From positions 124,001 to 188,000 of the forward strand of contig BBYL01000007.1 of assembly GCA_001570385.1 (NCBI GenBank): DNA of 64,000 nucleotides, written 5' to 3'. This DNA comes from Microtetraspora glauca (GTDB taxonomy: Bacteria; Actinomycetota; Actinomycetes; Streptosporangiales; Streptosporangiaceae). Below the pieces are notes generated by a model, which saw only the letters and a program-made list of their open reading frames with translations, searched no databases and was not told where the DNA came from. The number at the start of each line of letters is the position of its first letter. Positions within the stretch are counted from its first letter, which is position 1. This document shows, piece after piece, positions 35,959-43,800 of the stretch. The position numbers and the translations under genes were made by a program.

Positions 35959-36513
35959 ATGCGACGGCCAAAGGTTCTTTTGGGGCTCCTATTGTCAGGA
36001 GCGATTTTCGCCGTTCCCGCATGCCAGTCCACTGAATCCGGCAGTGAGGTCGGCGAGAAGGCCGTCGCCCCGCCGAGCGTGACGGCGTCGATCGATCCAC
36101 AGGTGTCGATCAAAGAGGCCGTGCTCACCGCGTACTACAGCATGTGGCAGGACTTCCGCCACGCGGCGAGCACCTCTGACTGGAACGATCCAGCCATCAC
36201 CGACCACGCGATCGGCGACGCCGAGAAGGTCCTGCGCCATGGCCTCTACGTCGCTTACCAGAAGGAACAGGTGGTCAAGGGCGAGCCGGAGCTCCGCCCG
36301 CGGATCACGGCCCTCATGCCGGAGGGCAGCCCGACCGAGGCGACCATCAGCGACTGCGTCGACGACACCAAGTTCCTGATTCACGGCAAGGACGGCCGTC
36401 GCTTGGAAGGCGGTGATCCGGGCGGCCGTCACCGCACCACCGCGGGCCTGGTCCTTCGCAAGGGCGCCTGGTACGTGACCTCCTTCGTCTTCAGGGAGGT
36501 CGGAACATGCTGA
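35959..36513 (+). CDS. Putative lipoprotein at the head of the tad locus
   Basis: A 184-aa protein with a signal peptide (MRRPKVLLGLLLSGAIFAVPAC) and a lipobox-like VPAC with Cys22. The mature part is charged and soluble, with SIKEAVLTAYYSMWQDFRHA and a C-terminal TAGLVLRKGAWYVTSFVF, a layout like small NTF2-type lipoproteins. It overlaps the next gene, so is probably in the same operon. Confidence 0.7.
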   Translation: MRRPKVLLGLLLSGAIFAVPACQSTESGSEVGEKAVAPPSVTASIDPQVSIKEAVLTAYYSMWQDFRHAASTSDWNDPAITDHAIGDAEKVLRHGLYVAYQKEQVVKGEPELRPRITALMPEGSPTEATISDCVDDTKFLIHGKDGRRLEGGDPGGRHRTTAGLVLRKGAWYVTSFVFREVGTC

Positions 36514-37346
36514 TGCGCCTCATCCTTTCCTCGGCGCTTGTCTGCGCGGCTCATGGCGCGCTGCGGGACCCCGATCCCGGCGGTGGAGGTGGGAGCCTCA
36601 TCACCTGCGCTCCCAGCGGCGGTCCAGGGTGTGTCGCGGAGACCCGGCGCTGGTGGAACAGCATGCCGCGACCCGAGACGGATAAACCCGCCGTCACTCC
36701 GGTCGGCCGCGGCAAAAGACCTGGTTGTACATCGGAGCCTGCGGAGGCTCCACCTGGCGCTTCCGACAGCGGTCGATGGATGCTGCTCACCTGTCCGGGG
36801 CAGCCGGGCATGCTCGTCCGGGACGGAGGAGCTCCGAAGGGCGGTCCCGGAGACGCGGGCCCGGTGATCACGCCGCTGATGGTCGCTCTGATGGCACGAG
36901 ACCGATTCAGGCTCCCGGCTCCGGCGATCGGCTCGTCGCCGAAGGCCGAAGACCTTCAGTTGGTCCGCCTGCCCATCTGGCTCGCGGTTGCCCGCCACAC
37001 CTGGCGGCCGTACACGGCGAGCGCGACGGCCAGCGGGATCAACGCCGTAGCGACGGCGACGCCCGTGAGCGTCACCTGGGCCATGGGCGACGGAGCCACG
37101 GTGATCTGCAAGGGGCCGGGGACCCCATATCGCGACGGCAGGGACGATCCGCGGAAAGCCTCCCCGACCTGCGGTCACACCTATCAGAGATCCAGCGGCC
37201 GGGACGAGGGATACCGCGTGACCGCGACGATCACTTGGCGCGTGACCTGGGCCGCCGCCGGGGAGAGCGGCACGCTGCCGCCGCTGACGACCACGTCGAG
37301 CACGCGCTTCCGCGTGGCCGAAAGCCAGGCGATCGTCACCGGTTGA
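36507..37346 (+). CDS. Secreted protein of the tad locus
   Basis: A 279-aa protein with a short N-terminal hydrophobic stretch (LILSSALVCAAHGAL) and several cysteines. The second half is beta-rich, with VTWAMGDGATVICKGPGTPY and TATITWRVTWAAAGESG, resembling a PKD-like fold. Similar secreted proteins occur at this point of tad clusters in related actinomycetes; the role is unknown. Confidence 0.6.
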   Translation: MLMRLILSSALVCAAHGALRDPDPGGGGGSLITCAPSGGPGCVAETRRWWNSMPRPETDKPAVTPVGRGKRPGCTSEPAEAPPGASDSGRWMLLTCPGQPGMLVRDGGAPKGGPGDAGPVITPLMVALMARDRFRLPAPAIGSSPKAEDLQLVRLPIWLAVARHTWRPYTASATASGINAVATATPVSVTWAMGDGATVICKGPGTPYRDGRDDPRKASPTCGHTYQRSSGRDEGYRVTATITWRVTWAAAGESGTLPPLTTTSSTRFRVAESQAIVTG

Positions 37347-37372
37347 CATGAAGAGCTGAAGAGGGGGACGGC

Positions 37373-38014
37373 TTGGTCAGGACGGCTTCGGCTCCGGCAC
37401 GCCCGAAAATGGGAGCTCCGAGGAAGCGACGAAGTGCCGGGAGGATGCTTCTCGGCGGCATCGTGGTGATGGCCTGTGCTTTCGCGTCGGCCGCGGTCAC
37501 GGTCAGGAACCAGGGCGTGGACGGTGCGCTGGCCGTCCAGCGGGATCTCCAGGTGGGGCACACGCTGGTCCCGGCGGATCTACGCGTGGTCAAGGGGAGC
37601 ATCGACGCCGACCTTGTCCCGGCGAGCGAGGCGCGGGCGATGGTCGGCCGTCAGCTCACCATCCCCCTGGCCGCGGGTGCCCTGCTCGCCCGCCGCCACG
37701 TCGGCGACCCGAGGTACCCGAGACGAGGCCTGGCCGTGATCGGCGTCGCGGTGAAACCCGGGCAGTATCCGCCGGACCTCGCACCCGGCAACCGCGTCGC
37801 CGTGTCGCCGATTCCCGGCACCGCTGTCGGCGCGGACGACGGCATCGTGCCGAGGGCCGTGTCCGCAGTGGTCACGAAGGTGGAGCACGCGGAGCAGCCG
37901 CAGAACTCTGCGGTCGTGACGTTGCTGCTGCCAAGGAGCGACGCGCAGGCCATCGCCGCGCCGGTCGCGCAGGGGCTCGTCACTCTCATGCAGATCTCTC
38001 CGGAGGAGCCGTGA
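37373..38014 (+). CDS. SAF-domain protein (CpaB/RcpC-like)
   Basis: A 213-aa protein with one N-terminal transmembrane helix (LLGGIVVMACAFASAAV) and a SAF domain at about 50-120 (VGHTLVPADLRVV, ARAMVGRQLTIPLAAGALL). SAF proteins of tad systems, such as CpaB/RcpC, act in pilus assembly in the envelope. It overlaps the ParA-like gene by four bases. Confidence 0.78.
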   Translation: MVRTASAPARPKMGAPRKRRSAGRMLLGGIVVMACAFASAAVTVRNQGVDGALAVQRDLQVGHTLVPADLRVVKGSIDADLVPASEARAMVGRQLTIPLAAGALLARRHVGDPRYPRRGLAVIGVAVKPGQYPPDLAPGNRVAVSPIPGTAVGADDGIVPRAVSAVVTKVEHAEQPQNSAVVTLLLPRSDAQAIAAPVAQGLVTLMQISPEEP

Positions 38015-38706
38015 CAGTGATCGGCCTGGCCTCGGTGAAGGGCTCACCGGGCGTGACCACGCTCGCGCTCGCTCTGGCCACCGCCTGGCCGGCCCGCCTT
38101 CCCGTTCTCCTCGCGGAACTCGATGCGTCGGGCGGCGACATCGCCGGATGTTGCCGGTTGCAGCCCGATCCGGGAATCGCTTCGCTCGCTACCGAGATCC
38201 GCAGAGACCGCGACCCCGAGCTGCTGTTCCGGCACGCGCAGACCTTGCCGACGGGCGTGAAGGTCATCCCCGCGCCGGTGGGGCCGGGCCAGGCGCAGGC
38301 GGCTCTCACGGCTCTCGCCGCCACGCTGCCCGAGGTCTTCCAGCGGCTTCCGCGTAACGCGTCGGTCGTCGCCGATCTGGGTCGGCTGGCTGGCCCGTCG
38401 ATGGAGCTCGCGACCTCCATGGACCGGCTCCTCGTCTTGGCCAAGCCCAGGCTGGCCGATCTGGTCCACCTGCAAGGACTGGCGGAGGTCGTCCCGCACG
38501 CGGAACTGGTCCTCGTCGGCCAGGGGCCGTACCCGCCTGGGGAGGTCACTGACGCGCTGGGGTTGAAGATCCTCGCGCATCTTCGCCACGACCCGTCGGC
38601 GCAGGCGTTCCTGGAAGGACGGCGGCGTCGCACACGGCTGCTCAGAGCCGCCCGACAGATCGGCGCGGTGCTGGCCTCACCCTCCGAGTTGGAGCCGAGC
38701 AGATGA
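38011..38706 (+). CDS. ParA/MinD-like ATPase, TadZ/CpaE-like
   Basis: A 231-aa protein starting in 4-base overlap. The P-loop is ASVKGSPGVTTLALALA, a variant of the ParA KGGxGKT with a missing lysine, so it may bind ATP poorly. The fold continues with LLAELDASGGDIAG. TadZ/CpaE localises the pilus machine. It lies directly before tadA. Confidence 0.78.
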   Translation: MTVIGLASVKGSPGVTTLALALATAWPARLPVLLAELDASGGDIAGCCRLQPDPGIASLATEIRRDRDPELLFRHAQTLPTGVKVIPAPVGPGQAQAALTALAATLPEVFQRLPRNASVVADLGRLAGPSMELATSMDRLLVLAKPRLADLVHLQGLAEVVPHAELVLVGQGPYPPGEVTDALGLKILAHLRHDPSAQAFLEGRRRRTRLLRAARQIGAVLASPSELEPSR

Positions 38707-39992
38707 ACGATCTGATCAAGCAGATCCGGGCCGAGGTGGCTGAGCGGATCGCGGTCCGCAGCCGCGCGGACGAGGAGTACGGCCGGCCGCCGATGACGCC
38801 GCAGGAGCGCCGGAAGCACGGCCAGGAGCTCATCACGGCGGCTCTCGACGCGCACGTCAGGAGGGCGATCGACACCGGGCGTCCACCGCTCGACCCCGCT
38901 ACGGAGGCCCGGATCGCCCGGGCCGTCGACAACGCGCTGTTCGGCCTCGGCGGGTTTCAGCCGCTGCTGGACGACCCCCGGATCGAGAACATCAACGCTA
39001 ATGCCTTCGACGACGTGCACGTCACGTACGCCGACGGCACCAGCGAGGAGGTCGGGCCGGTCGCCGACTCGGACGAGGATCTGGCCGAGATGATCCGTAC
39101 GGCTGCCGCGCTGCTCGGTGTGGGGGAGCGCCGGTTCGATCCGGGTTGCCCGACCCTGGCCATGGAGCTGCCCGACGGTTCACGGCTCGTCGCGACGATG
39201 GCGGTCTCCCGGCATCCCGCAGTGTCGATCCGACGGCACCGTTATCCGACGGCGACCTTGCCGGAGCTGCGCCGGACCGGCACCTTCCTGGCGTCCATGC
39301 AGGACTTTCTGACCGCTCTCGTGCTCGCGCGCAAGAACATCGTGGTCGTCGGGGCGACCGGCGGAGGCAAGACCACGCTGCTGCGTGCCATGACCTCGGT
39401 GCTGCCACGCCACGAGCGGATCATCACGGTGGAGGAGCATTTCGAGCTCGGGCTGGACCGCGACAGGGACACCCACAGCAACGTTCTCGCGCTGCAGGCG
39501 CGCACGGCCAACATCGAAGGAGAGGGCGAGATCACCCTCGCCGATCTCGTACGGGTCGCCCTGGGCATGTCGCCGAGCCGGGTCATCGTCGGAGAGGTCA
39601 AGGGCGACGAGTGCATCCCGATGCTCAACGCGATGACCCAGGGCAACGACGGCTCCCTGTGCACGTTGCATGCGAGCTCCAGCCAGGGGGCCTTCTCGCG
39701 GCTGGCCTCCTTCGCCGCGCAGGCTCCGGAACGGCTGTCCGCCGAGGCGGCGGCGCTGCTGGTCTCCGAGGCGGTCCACTTCGTGGTCTACCTGGCCGTC
39801 GCCCGGGACGGCACACGGGTGATCTCCAGCATCCGGGAGGTCGTCGGCTGCGACGGCATCAGTGTGATCTCGAACGAGATTTACAGCCCGGGACCGGACC
39901 GCCGTGCCGTACGTAACCATCCGTTGCGCACCGAGACGCTCGACGATCTCGAAGCCGCGGGGCTGGATGTCGAAGGGTGGCTCGCGTCGTGA
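38703..39992 (+). CDS. tadA: Type II/IV secretion ATPase TadA/CpaF
   Basis: A 429-aa protein. Walker A is VGATGGGKTTLLRAM (about 216-230) and Walker B VIVGEVKGDE (about 293-302), with the Asp box VEEHFELGL between them and a GNDGSLCTLHASS stretch. TadA hydrolyses ATP to drive Flp pilus assembly. It overlaps both neighbours by four bases. Confidence 0.92.
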   Translation: MNDLIKQIRAEVAERIAVRSRADEEYGRPPMTPQERRKHGQELITAALDAHVRRAIDTGRPPLDPATEARIARAVDNALFGLGGFQPLLDDPRIENINANAFDDVHVTYADGTSEEVGPVADSDEDLAEMIRTAAALLGVGERRFDPGCPTLAMELPDGSRLVATMAVSRHPAVSIRRHRYPTATLPELRRTGTFLASMQDFLTALVLARKNIVVVGATGGGKTTLLRAMTSVLPRHERIITVEEHFELGLDRDRDTHSNVLALQARTANIEGEGEITLADLVRVALGMSPSRVIVGEVKGDECIPMLNAMTQGNDGSLCTLHASSSQGAFSRLASFAAQAPERLSAEAAALLVSEAVHFVVYLAVARDGTRVISSIREVVGCDGISVISNEIYSPGPDRRAVRNHPLRTETLDDLEAAGLDVEGWLAS

Positions 39993-40828
39993 GCGGTGCG
40001 ATCGTCCTGCTGTCCGCGCTGCTCGGCGCGGGCGTAGGTTTCGGCACCCTGCTGATCGGATCAGGGCTCAAGCGGCGGCCGATCGTGGCCGAAGTTCGGC
40101 GCGGGGTGGAGCCGAGGCTTCTGGTACGGCTCGCCGCCTGCACGGGTGTCGCCGTAGTCGTCGGGGCGCTGACCCGGTGGCCGGTCGGCGCGCTGCTCGC
40201 CGGGCTCGCGGCGTGGTTCCTGCCGCAGGCGCTCGGACCGGACCGCGAGCATGCCAAGCAGGTCGCCAAGATCGAGGCCATCGCCACCTGGGCCGAGATG
40301 CTCAGGGACACCCTCGCCGCCTCCGCCGGCCTGCACCAGGCCGTCATCGGCACCGCGGCGATCGTGCCGGAGCCTATCCGTCCCGAGATCGCGGATCTGG
40401 CCGTACGCGTCGATAGCGGCGAGCGGCTTCCGCACGCGCTGAAGCTGCTCGCTGACGACCTCGCCGACCCGACCGGGGATCTGGTCTGCGCCGCCCTGAT
40501 CACGGCCAGCAGACGTCAGGCGGGACAGCTCGGCGAGCTGCTCGGCCGCCTGGCCGAGGCAGCCCGCGCCCACTCGGTGATGCGGCTGCGCGTGGCCGCC
40601 GCAAGGGCGCGCACACGCTCGTCGGTCCGGACCGTCATCGCCGTCACCGTGTTTATGGCGGGCGGGCTGATGCTGTTCAACCGCGACTTCCTCTCGCCGT
40701 ACAACACGCTGATCGGGCAGGTGGTGCTGCTCCTGGCCGGAGCGATGTTCGGGGGGTCGTTCCTTCTCATCCACAGGCTTGGCCAGGTCGGCGAGCCGCA
40801 GCGCATCCTCACGAACCTGGAGGGCTGA
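39989..40828 (+). CDS. tadB: TadB-type inner-membrane platform protein
   Basis: A 279-aa protein from GTG 39989, overlapping the tadA stop. Membrane segments at both ends (VLLSALLGAGVGFGTLL; VVLLLAGAMFGGSFLL) flank a GspF-type cytoplasmic domain (WAEMLRDTLAASAGLHQAV). TadB and TadC form the platform on which TadA acts. Confidence 0.85.
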   Translation: MSGAIVLLSALLGAGVGFGTLLIGSGLKRRPIVAEVRRGVEPRLLVRLAACTGVAVVVGALTRWPVGALLAGLAAWFLPQALGPDREHAKQVAKIEAIATWAEMLRDTLAASAGLHQAVIGTAAIVPEPIRPEIADLAVRVDSGERLPHALKLLADDLADPTGDLVCAALITASRRQAGQLGELLGRLAEAARAHSVMRLRVAAARARTRSSVRTVIAVTVFMAGGLMLFNRDFLSPYNTLIGQVVLLLAGAMFGGSFLLIHRLGQVGEPQRILTNLEG

Positions 40829-41710
40829 TGGCGGTCTCGCTGCTGCTCGGCGCCGGGATCGGACTCGGCCTCGTGCTCGTCTTCTCCGGGCTGTGGCCAG
40901 CCCGGTTGACGCTCGCCCAGGAGCTTCTCCGGCTTCGTCACGCTTCTCCGGTCGAGGAGACTGCCGAGGAGGGATGGACCGGTCGGCTCGGCCGTCCCCT
41001 GGCTCGTTCGCTCACCTCCCGAGGCTTGCCCGGCGCCGCCGTACGCCGTGATCTGGCGGTCTGCGGCAAGAGCCTGGATCGCTACCTCGGGGAGAAGGCG
41101 GGGTGTGCGCTGGTCTTCGCCCTGCTCGGGCCAGCCGTGTACGCGGTTATGGTGCTGGGGGATATCGCGGTGCCGTGGCAGGTGCCCGCGTGGAGCATGC
41201 TGCTGCTCGGCGCTGGGGTTCTTCCTGCCGGATCTGGCACTCAAGTCGCAGGCGGCGGAGCGGCGTAGCGAGTTCCGCCACACGCTGTCGGCGTTCCTGG
41301 ACCTGGTCGTCATCTCGCTCGCCGGCGGGCGGGGCGTGGACGGCGCGCTCACGGACGCGTCGCAGGGCGGCAGCGGATGGGCGTTCGTCCGGTTGCGCGC
41401 CACCCTCGTCGCCGCCACCTCGGCCCGCCGTACGCCGTGGTCCGCGCTGGGGGAGATGGGCGGGGAGTACGGCATCCGTGAGCTGTCCGAGCTGGCCGCC
41501 TCCGTCGCGCTCGCCGGGACCGAGGGCGCTCGGGTGCGCGCTTCTCTCGTGGCGAAGGCCACGTCGTTGCGGGCGCACCAGCTCGCCGAGATCGAGACCG
41601 ACGCCCAGGCCGCGACCGAACGGATGAGCGTCGTCACGGTCGGGCTGTTCGCGGGATTTCTGATCTTCCTGGGCTATCCGGCCATCGCGGCCGTGCTGAC
41701 GGGGTTCTGA
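40828..41710 (+). pseudogene. tadC: TadC-type platform protein, broken by a one-base frameshift
   Basis: ATG 40828 overlaps the tadB stop. The first frame is TadC-like (hydrophobic N-terminus) to about 41215, then turns into a short Gly/Ala tail and stop at 41268. The usual continuation GFFLPDLALKSQAAERRSEF is in the next frame and runs to 41710, ending in a membrane helix. Removing one G from the GGGG run at 41215-41218 joins both parts. Everything else in the operon is intact, so an assembly error is as likely as inactivation. Confidence 0.82.
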
Positions 41711-41727
41711 GCAAAAGGGGGAAGCCG

Positions 41728-41931
41728 ATGTTCCATCTCTTGATCATGTTCGAGGCGTATCGGGAGCGCCTCAGGCGATGCCGCGAAGTCACGGAGAGGC
41801 GCCGGGATGCGGGCAGTTTCACGACCGAGACCGCCGTCATCGTCGCCATCCTCGTGGCCATCGCGGTCGCCGTCGGCGCGGTGCTGATGTCGAAGGTGAT
41901 GAACAAGGTCGACTCGCTCGATCTCAGATGA
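41728..41931 (+). CDS. Flp-type pilin-like protein
   Basis: A 67-aa protein with the class-III prepilin pattern: a basic leader ending in G, then SFTTE and a 20-residue hydrophobic helix (TAVIVAILVAIAVAVGAVLM). The Glu at +5 after the Gly is conserved in type IV pilins. It overlaps the following TadE gene by four bases and is the probable pilus subunit. Confidence 0.75.
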   Translation: MFHLLIMFEAYRERLRRCREVTERRRDAGSFTTETAVIVAILVAIAVAVGAVLMSKVMNKVDSLDLR

Positions 41932-42311
41932 GAGATCGGGGAGCGGCGACGACGGAACTCGCGGTGATCTTTCCGTTCGTCATGGTGCTGATCCTGCTCG
42001 TCGTGCAGTTCGGCGTCTGGCAGCACGCCGTACACGTCGCGGAGGTGACCGCCGCGGAGGCCCTGGCCGCCGCGCGTGCCGAGGAGTCGGGTACGGAGGC
42101 CGGGCGGGCCAAGGCGTCATCGTTGCTGTCGCAGCTCGGGGGTTCGGTGCTGCGCTCACCGCGTGTCTCGGTGTCCGTGACGGCCGAGGCTGCCCGGGTG
42201 GAGATCAGCGGGGTGGCCCAGTCAGTTGTGCCGTTCGTGAAGCTCCCGGTCAGCTCGGTCGCGTACGGGCCGGTCGAGAGGTTCCGTCCGGACGTCGGAG
42301 GTGACCGATGA
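41928..42311 (+). CDS. tadE: TadE-family pseudopilin
   Basis: A 127-aa protein from ATG 41928 in ATGA overlap. The N-terminus RDRGAATTELAVIFPFVMVL is the TadE signature: short basic leader, Glu, hydrophobic helix. The mature part is secreted. Its TGA overlaps ATG 42308, the presumed original start of the next TadE-like gene. Confidence 0.85.
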   Translation: MRDRGAATTELAVIFPFVMVLILLVVQFGVWQHAVHVAEVTAAEALAAARAEESGTEAGRAKASSLLSQLGGSVLRSPRVSVSVTAEAARVEISGVAQSVVPFVKLPVSSVAYGPVERFRPDVGGDR

Positions 42312-42391
42312 CCAGCCTTGGCTACGCTCCATGGGCTCTTGCCGAGAGCCCGGCACGCACAGTCGGGCCGCACATGCGGAGAGCACCGTGT

Positions 42392-42994
42392 TCACGTACC
42401 GATGCCGGGCCAGGGGAAAGTGGTGAGCTCGGGCCAGTCCCTGGCCCAGCGGGTGACCTTGGCGTCGTAGACCTCCCGTGGAGCGAGCACCGGGTTGGGG
42501 CGCAATACGAGGTCGAACACGTCGGACAGGCCGCGCGGGGCGTAGATCTGCCAGGTGTCGATGGGCGTCAGGCGTACGCCGAGATGGCAGGTGGCGCAGG
42601 GAAAGGAATCGATGCCGGCCTCGGTGGAGTCGTGTGGAGGGCAGGGCATCCCGAACTTGTCCCTGTACCACAGATGCACGCGGGCCTGGTTGCGGATCTC
42701 GACGGGAAGCGCGCCGAAGACCTCCCGCCCCTTCCGTATGACCGCGTCCTCTGCCTCCCACGACAGATCGACGGGGTCGAAGTAGATCAGGTCGTAGTCC
42801 TTGATCCCGTACTCGGGATGCCGCCCGGTGACGCTGTTCCATACGGTCTGCGCGATGGCGCCGGCTGCGACGTACCAGCCGGGCAGATTCATCGATCGGG
42901 CGCCTTCCAGGACGTGCATCAGGGTGCGGTTGGTCTGCAGGACCGATGTCATGGCGGCGAGCTGGCCGTCCAGGGGGAGCCGGGAGATGCGCAT
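42392..42994 (-). CDS. Nucleotidyltransferase-like protein (DUF925) inserted in the tad locus
   Basis: A 200-aa protein on the opposite strand from all its neighbours. It has YVAAGAIAQTVWN followed by KDYDLIYFD, the NTP_transf_6 (DUF925) motif with the metal-binding Asp pair. Proteins of this family are nucleotidyltransferases of unknown target. The gene fills an insert of about 680 bases between the start codon and the body of the next TadE-like gene. No repeats flank it. Confidence 0.82.
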   Translation of the reverse strand: MRISRLPLDGQLAAMTSVLQTNRTLMHVLEGARSMNLPGWYVAAGAIAQTVWNSVTGRHPEYGIKDYDLIYFDPVDLSWEAEDAVIRKGREVFGALPVEIRNQARVHLWYRDKFGMPCPPHDSTEAGIDSFPCATCHLGVRLTPIDTWQIYAPRGLSDVFDLVLRPNPVLAPREVYDAKVTRWARDWPELTTFPWPGIGT

Positions 42995-43414
42995 CGCCCA
43001 TCTCTATCAACCCGCACCGACAAGGGGTCGGCTACCGCCGAGCTGGTGCTGCTGACGCCGCTGTTGATGCTGGTGGCGCTGTTCGCGGTCGCAACGGGGC
43101 GACTCGTGGCCGCCCGGCTGGAGGTCAACGACGCGGCTCATCAGGCGGCCCGAGCCGCTTCGATCGCGCGTACGCCGAGTGCGGCCGACGCCGCAGCGCG
43201 ATCCGCGGTGGAGAGCGCGTTGGGGACGAACCGGGCCGCCTGCGCGAGCCGGAACGTCAACGTGGGGCTCGGATCCTTCCAGCCGGGCGGGAACGTCACC
43301 GTGACGGTCACCTGCCGCGCGAGGTTGTCGGACGTCGCGATGGTGCACATCCCGGGGAGCACGTCGTTGACCTCGTCGTTCGTCGTTCCCATCGACTACT
43401 GGAGATCGCAGTGA
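42914..43414 (+). CDS. TadE/TadF-like pseudopilin with displaced start
   Basis: The body (TDKGSATAELVLLTPLLMLV onward) is a TadE-type protein. Its natural start is presumably ATG 42308, in ATGA overlap with the upstream gene, which would read MTS and then the pseudopilin. An insert carrying the nucleotidyltransferase gene now separates them. The frame stays open across the insert, giving a 368-aa fusion if read from 42308. GTG 42914 is the nearest internal start. It may be poorly expressed. Confidence 0.6.
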   Translation: MHQGAVGLQDRCHGGELAVQGEPGDAHRPSLSTRTDKGSATAELVLLTPLLMLVALFAVATGRLVAARLEVNDAAHQAARAASIARTPSAADAAARSAVESALGTNRAACASRNVNVGLGSFQPGGNVTVTVTCRARLSDVAMVHIPGSTSLTSSFVVPIDYWRSQ

Positions 43415-43800
43415 GCGGCTTCGTGGTAGCCATTGTCGGGGCGCTGTTCGTTTTGGCCGGGATAGTGGTCGACGGCGGCCTCGCGCTCGGGGCGCGGGTC
43501 CGCGCGCTCAACGAGGCGCAGGAAGCCGCCCGCGCGGGCGCGCAGCAGATCGATCTGGCCGCCTACCGGCGCAACGCCGAGATGCGACTGGACGCCGGTC
43601 GTGCTCGCACTGCCGCACTGGCCTACGTCTCCGCTACGCCGGACACGGCGACGGTCGAGGTGTCCGGCCAGACAGTCACGATCGTCGTCCACGCGGTCCA
43701 GGACACGCAGATCCTCGGCCTCGTCGGCTTGGGCTCGATCCGCGTCTCGGGCCGGGCGAGCGCGGCGGCGCGGCGAGGGACAACCGGGGTGATCAGATGA
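43411..43800 (+). CDS. TadG-like/Tad-associated secreted protein
   Basis: A 129-aa protein from GTG 43411, in GTGA overlap with the previous stop. N-terminal helix FVVAIVGALFVLAGIVVDGG, then AQEAARAGAQQIDLAAYRR, the pattern of Tad-pilus TadG-type proteins. It overlaps the next gene by four bases. Confidence 0.75.
   Translation: MSGFVVAIVGALFVLAGIVVDGGLALGARVRALNEAQEAARAGAQQIDLAAYRRNAEMRLDAGRARTAALAYVSATPDTATVEVSGQTVTIVVHAVQDTQILGLVGLGSIRVSGRASAAARRGTTGVIR

Noticed and set aside
41048-41710. Independent second tadC-like gene
   Set aside because: It is the C-terminal part of the tadC beginning at 40828 in a shifted frame.
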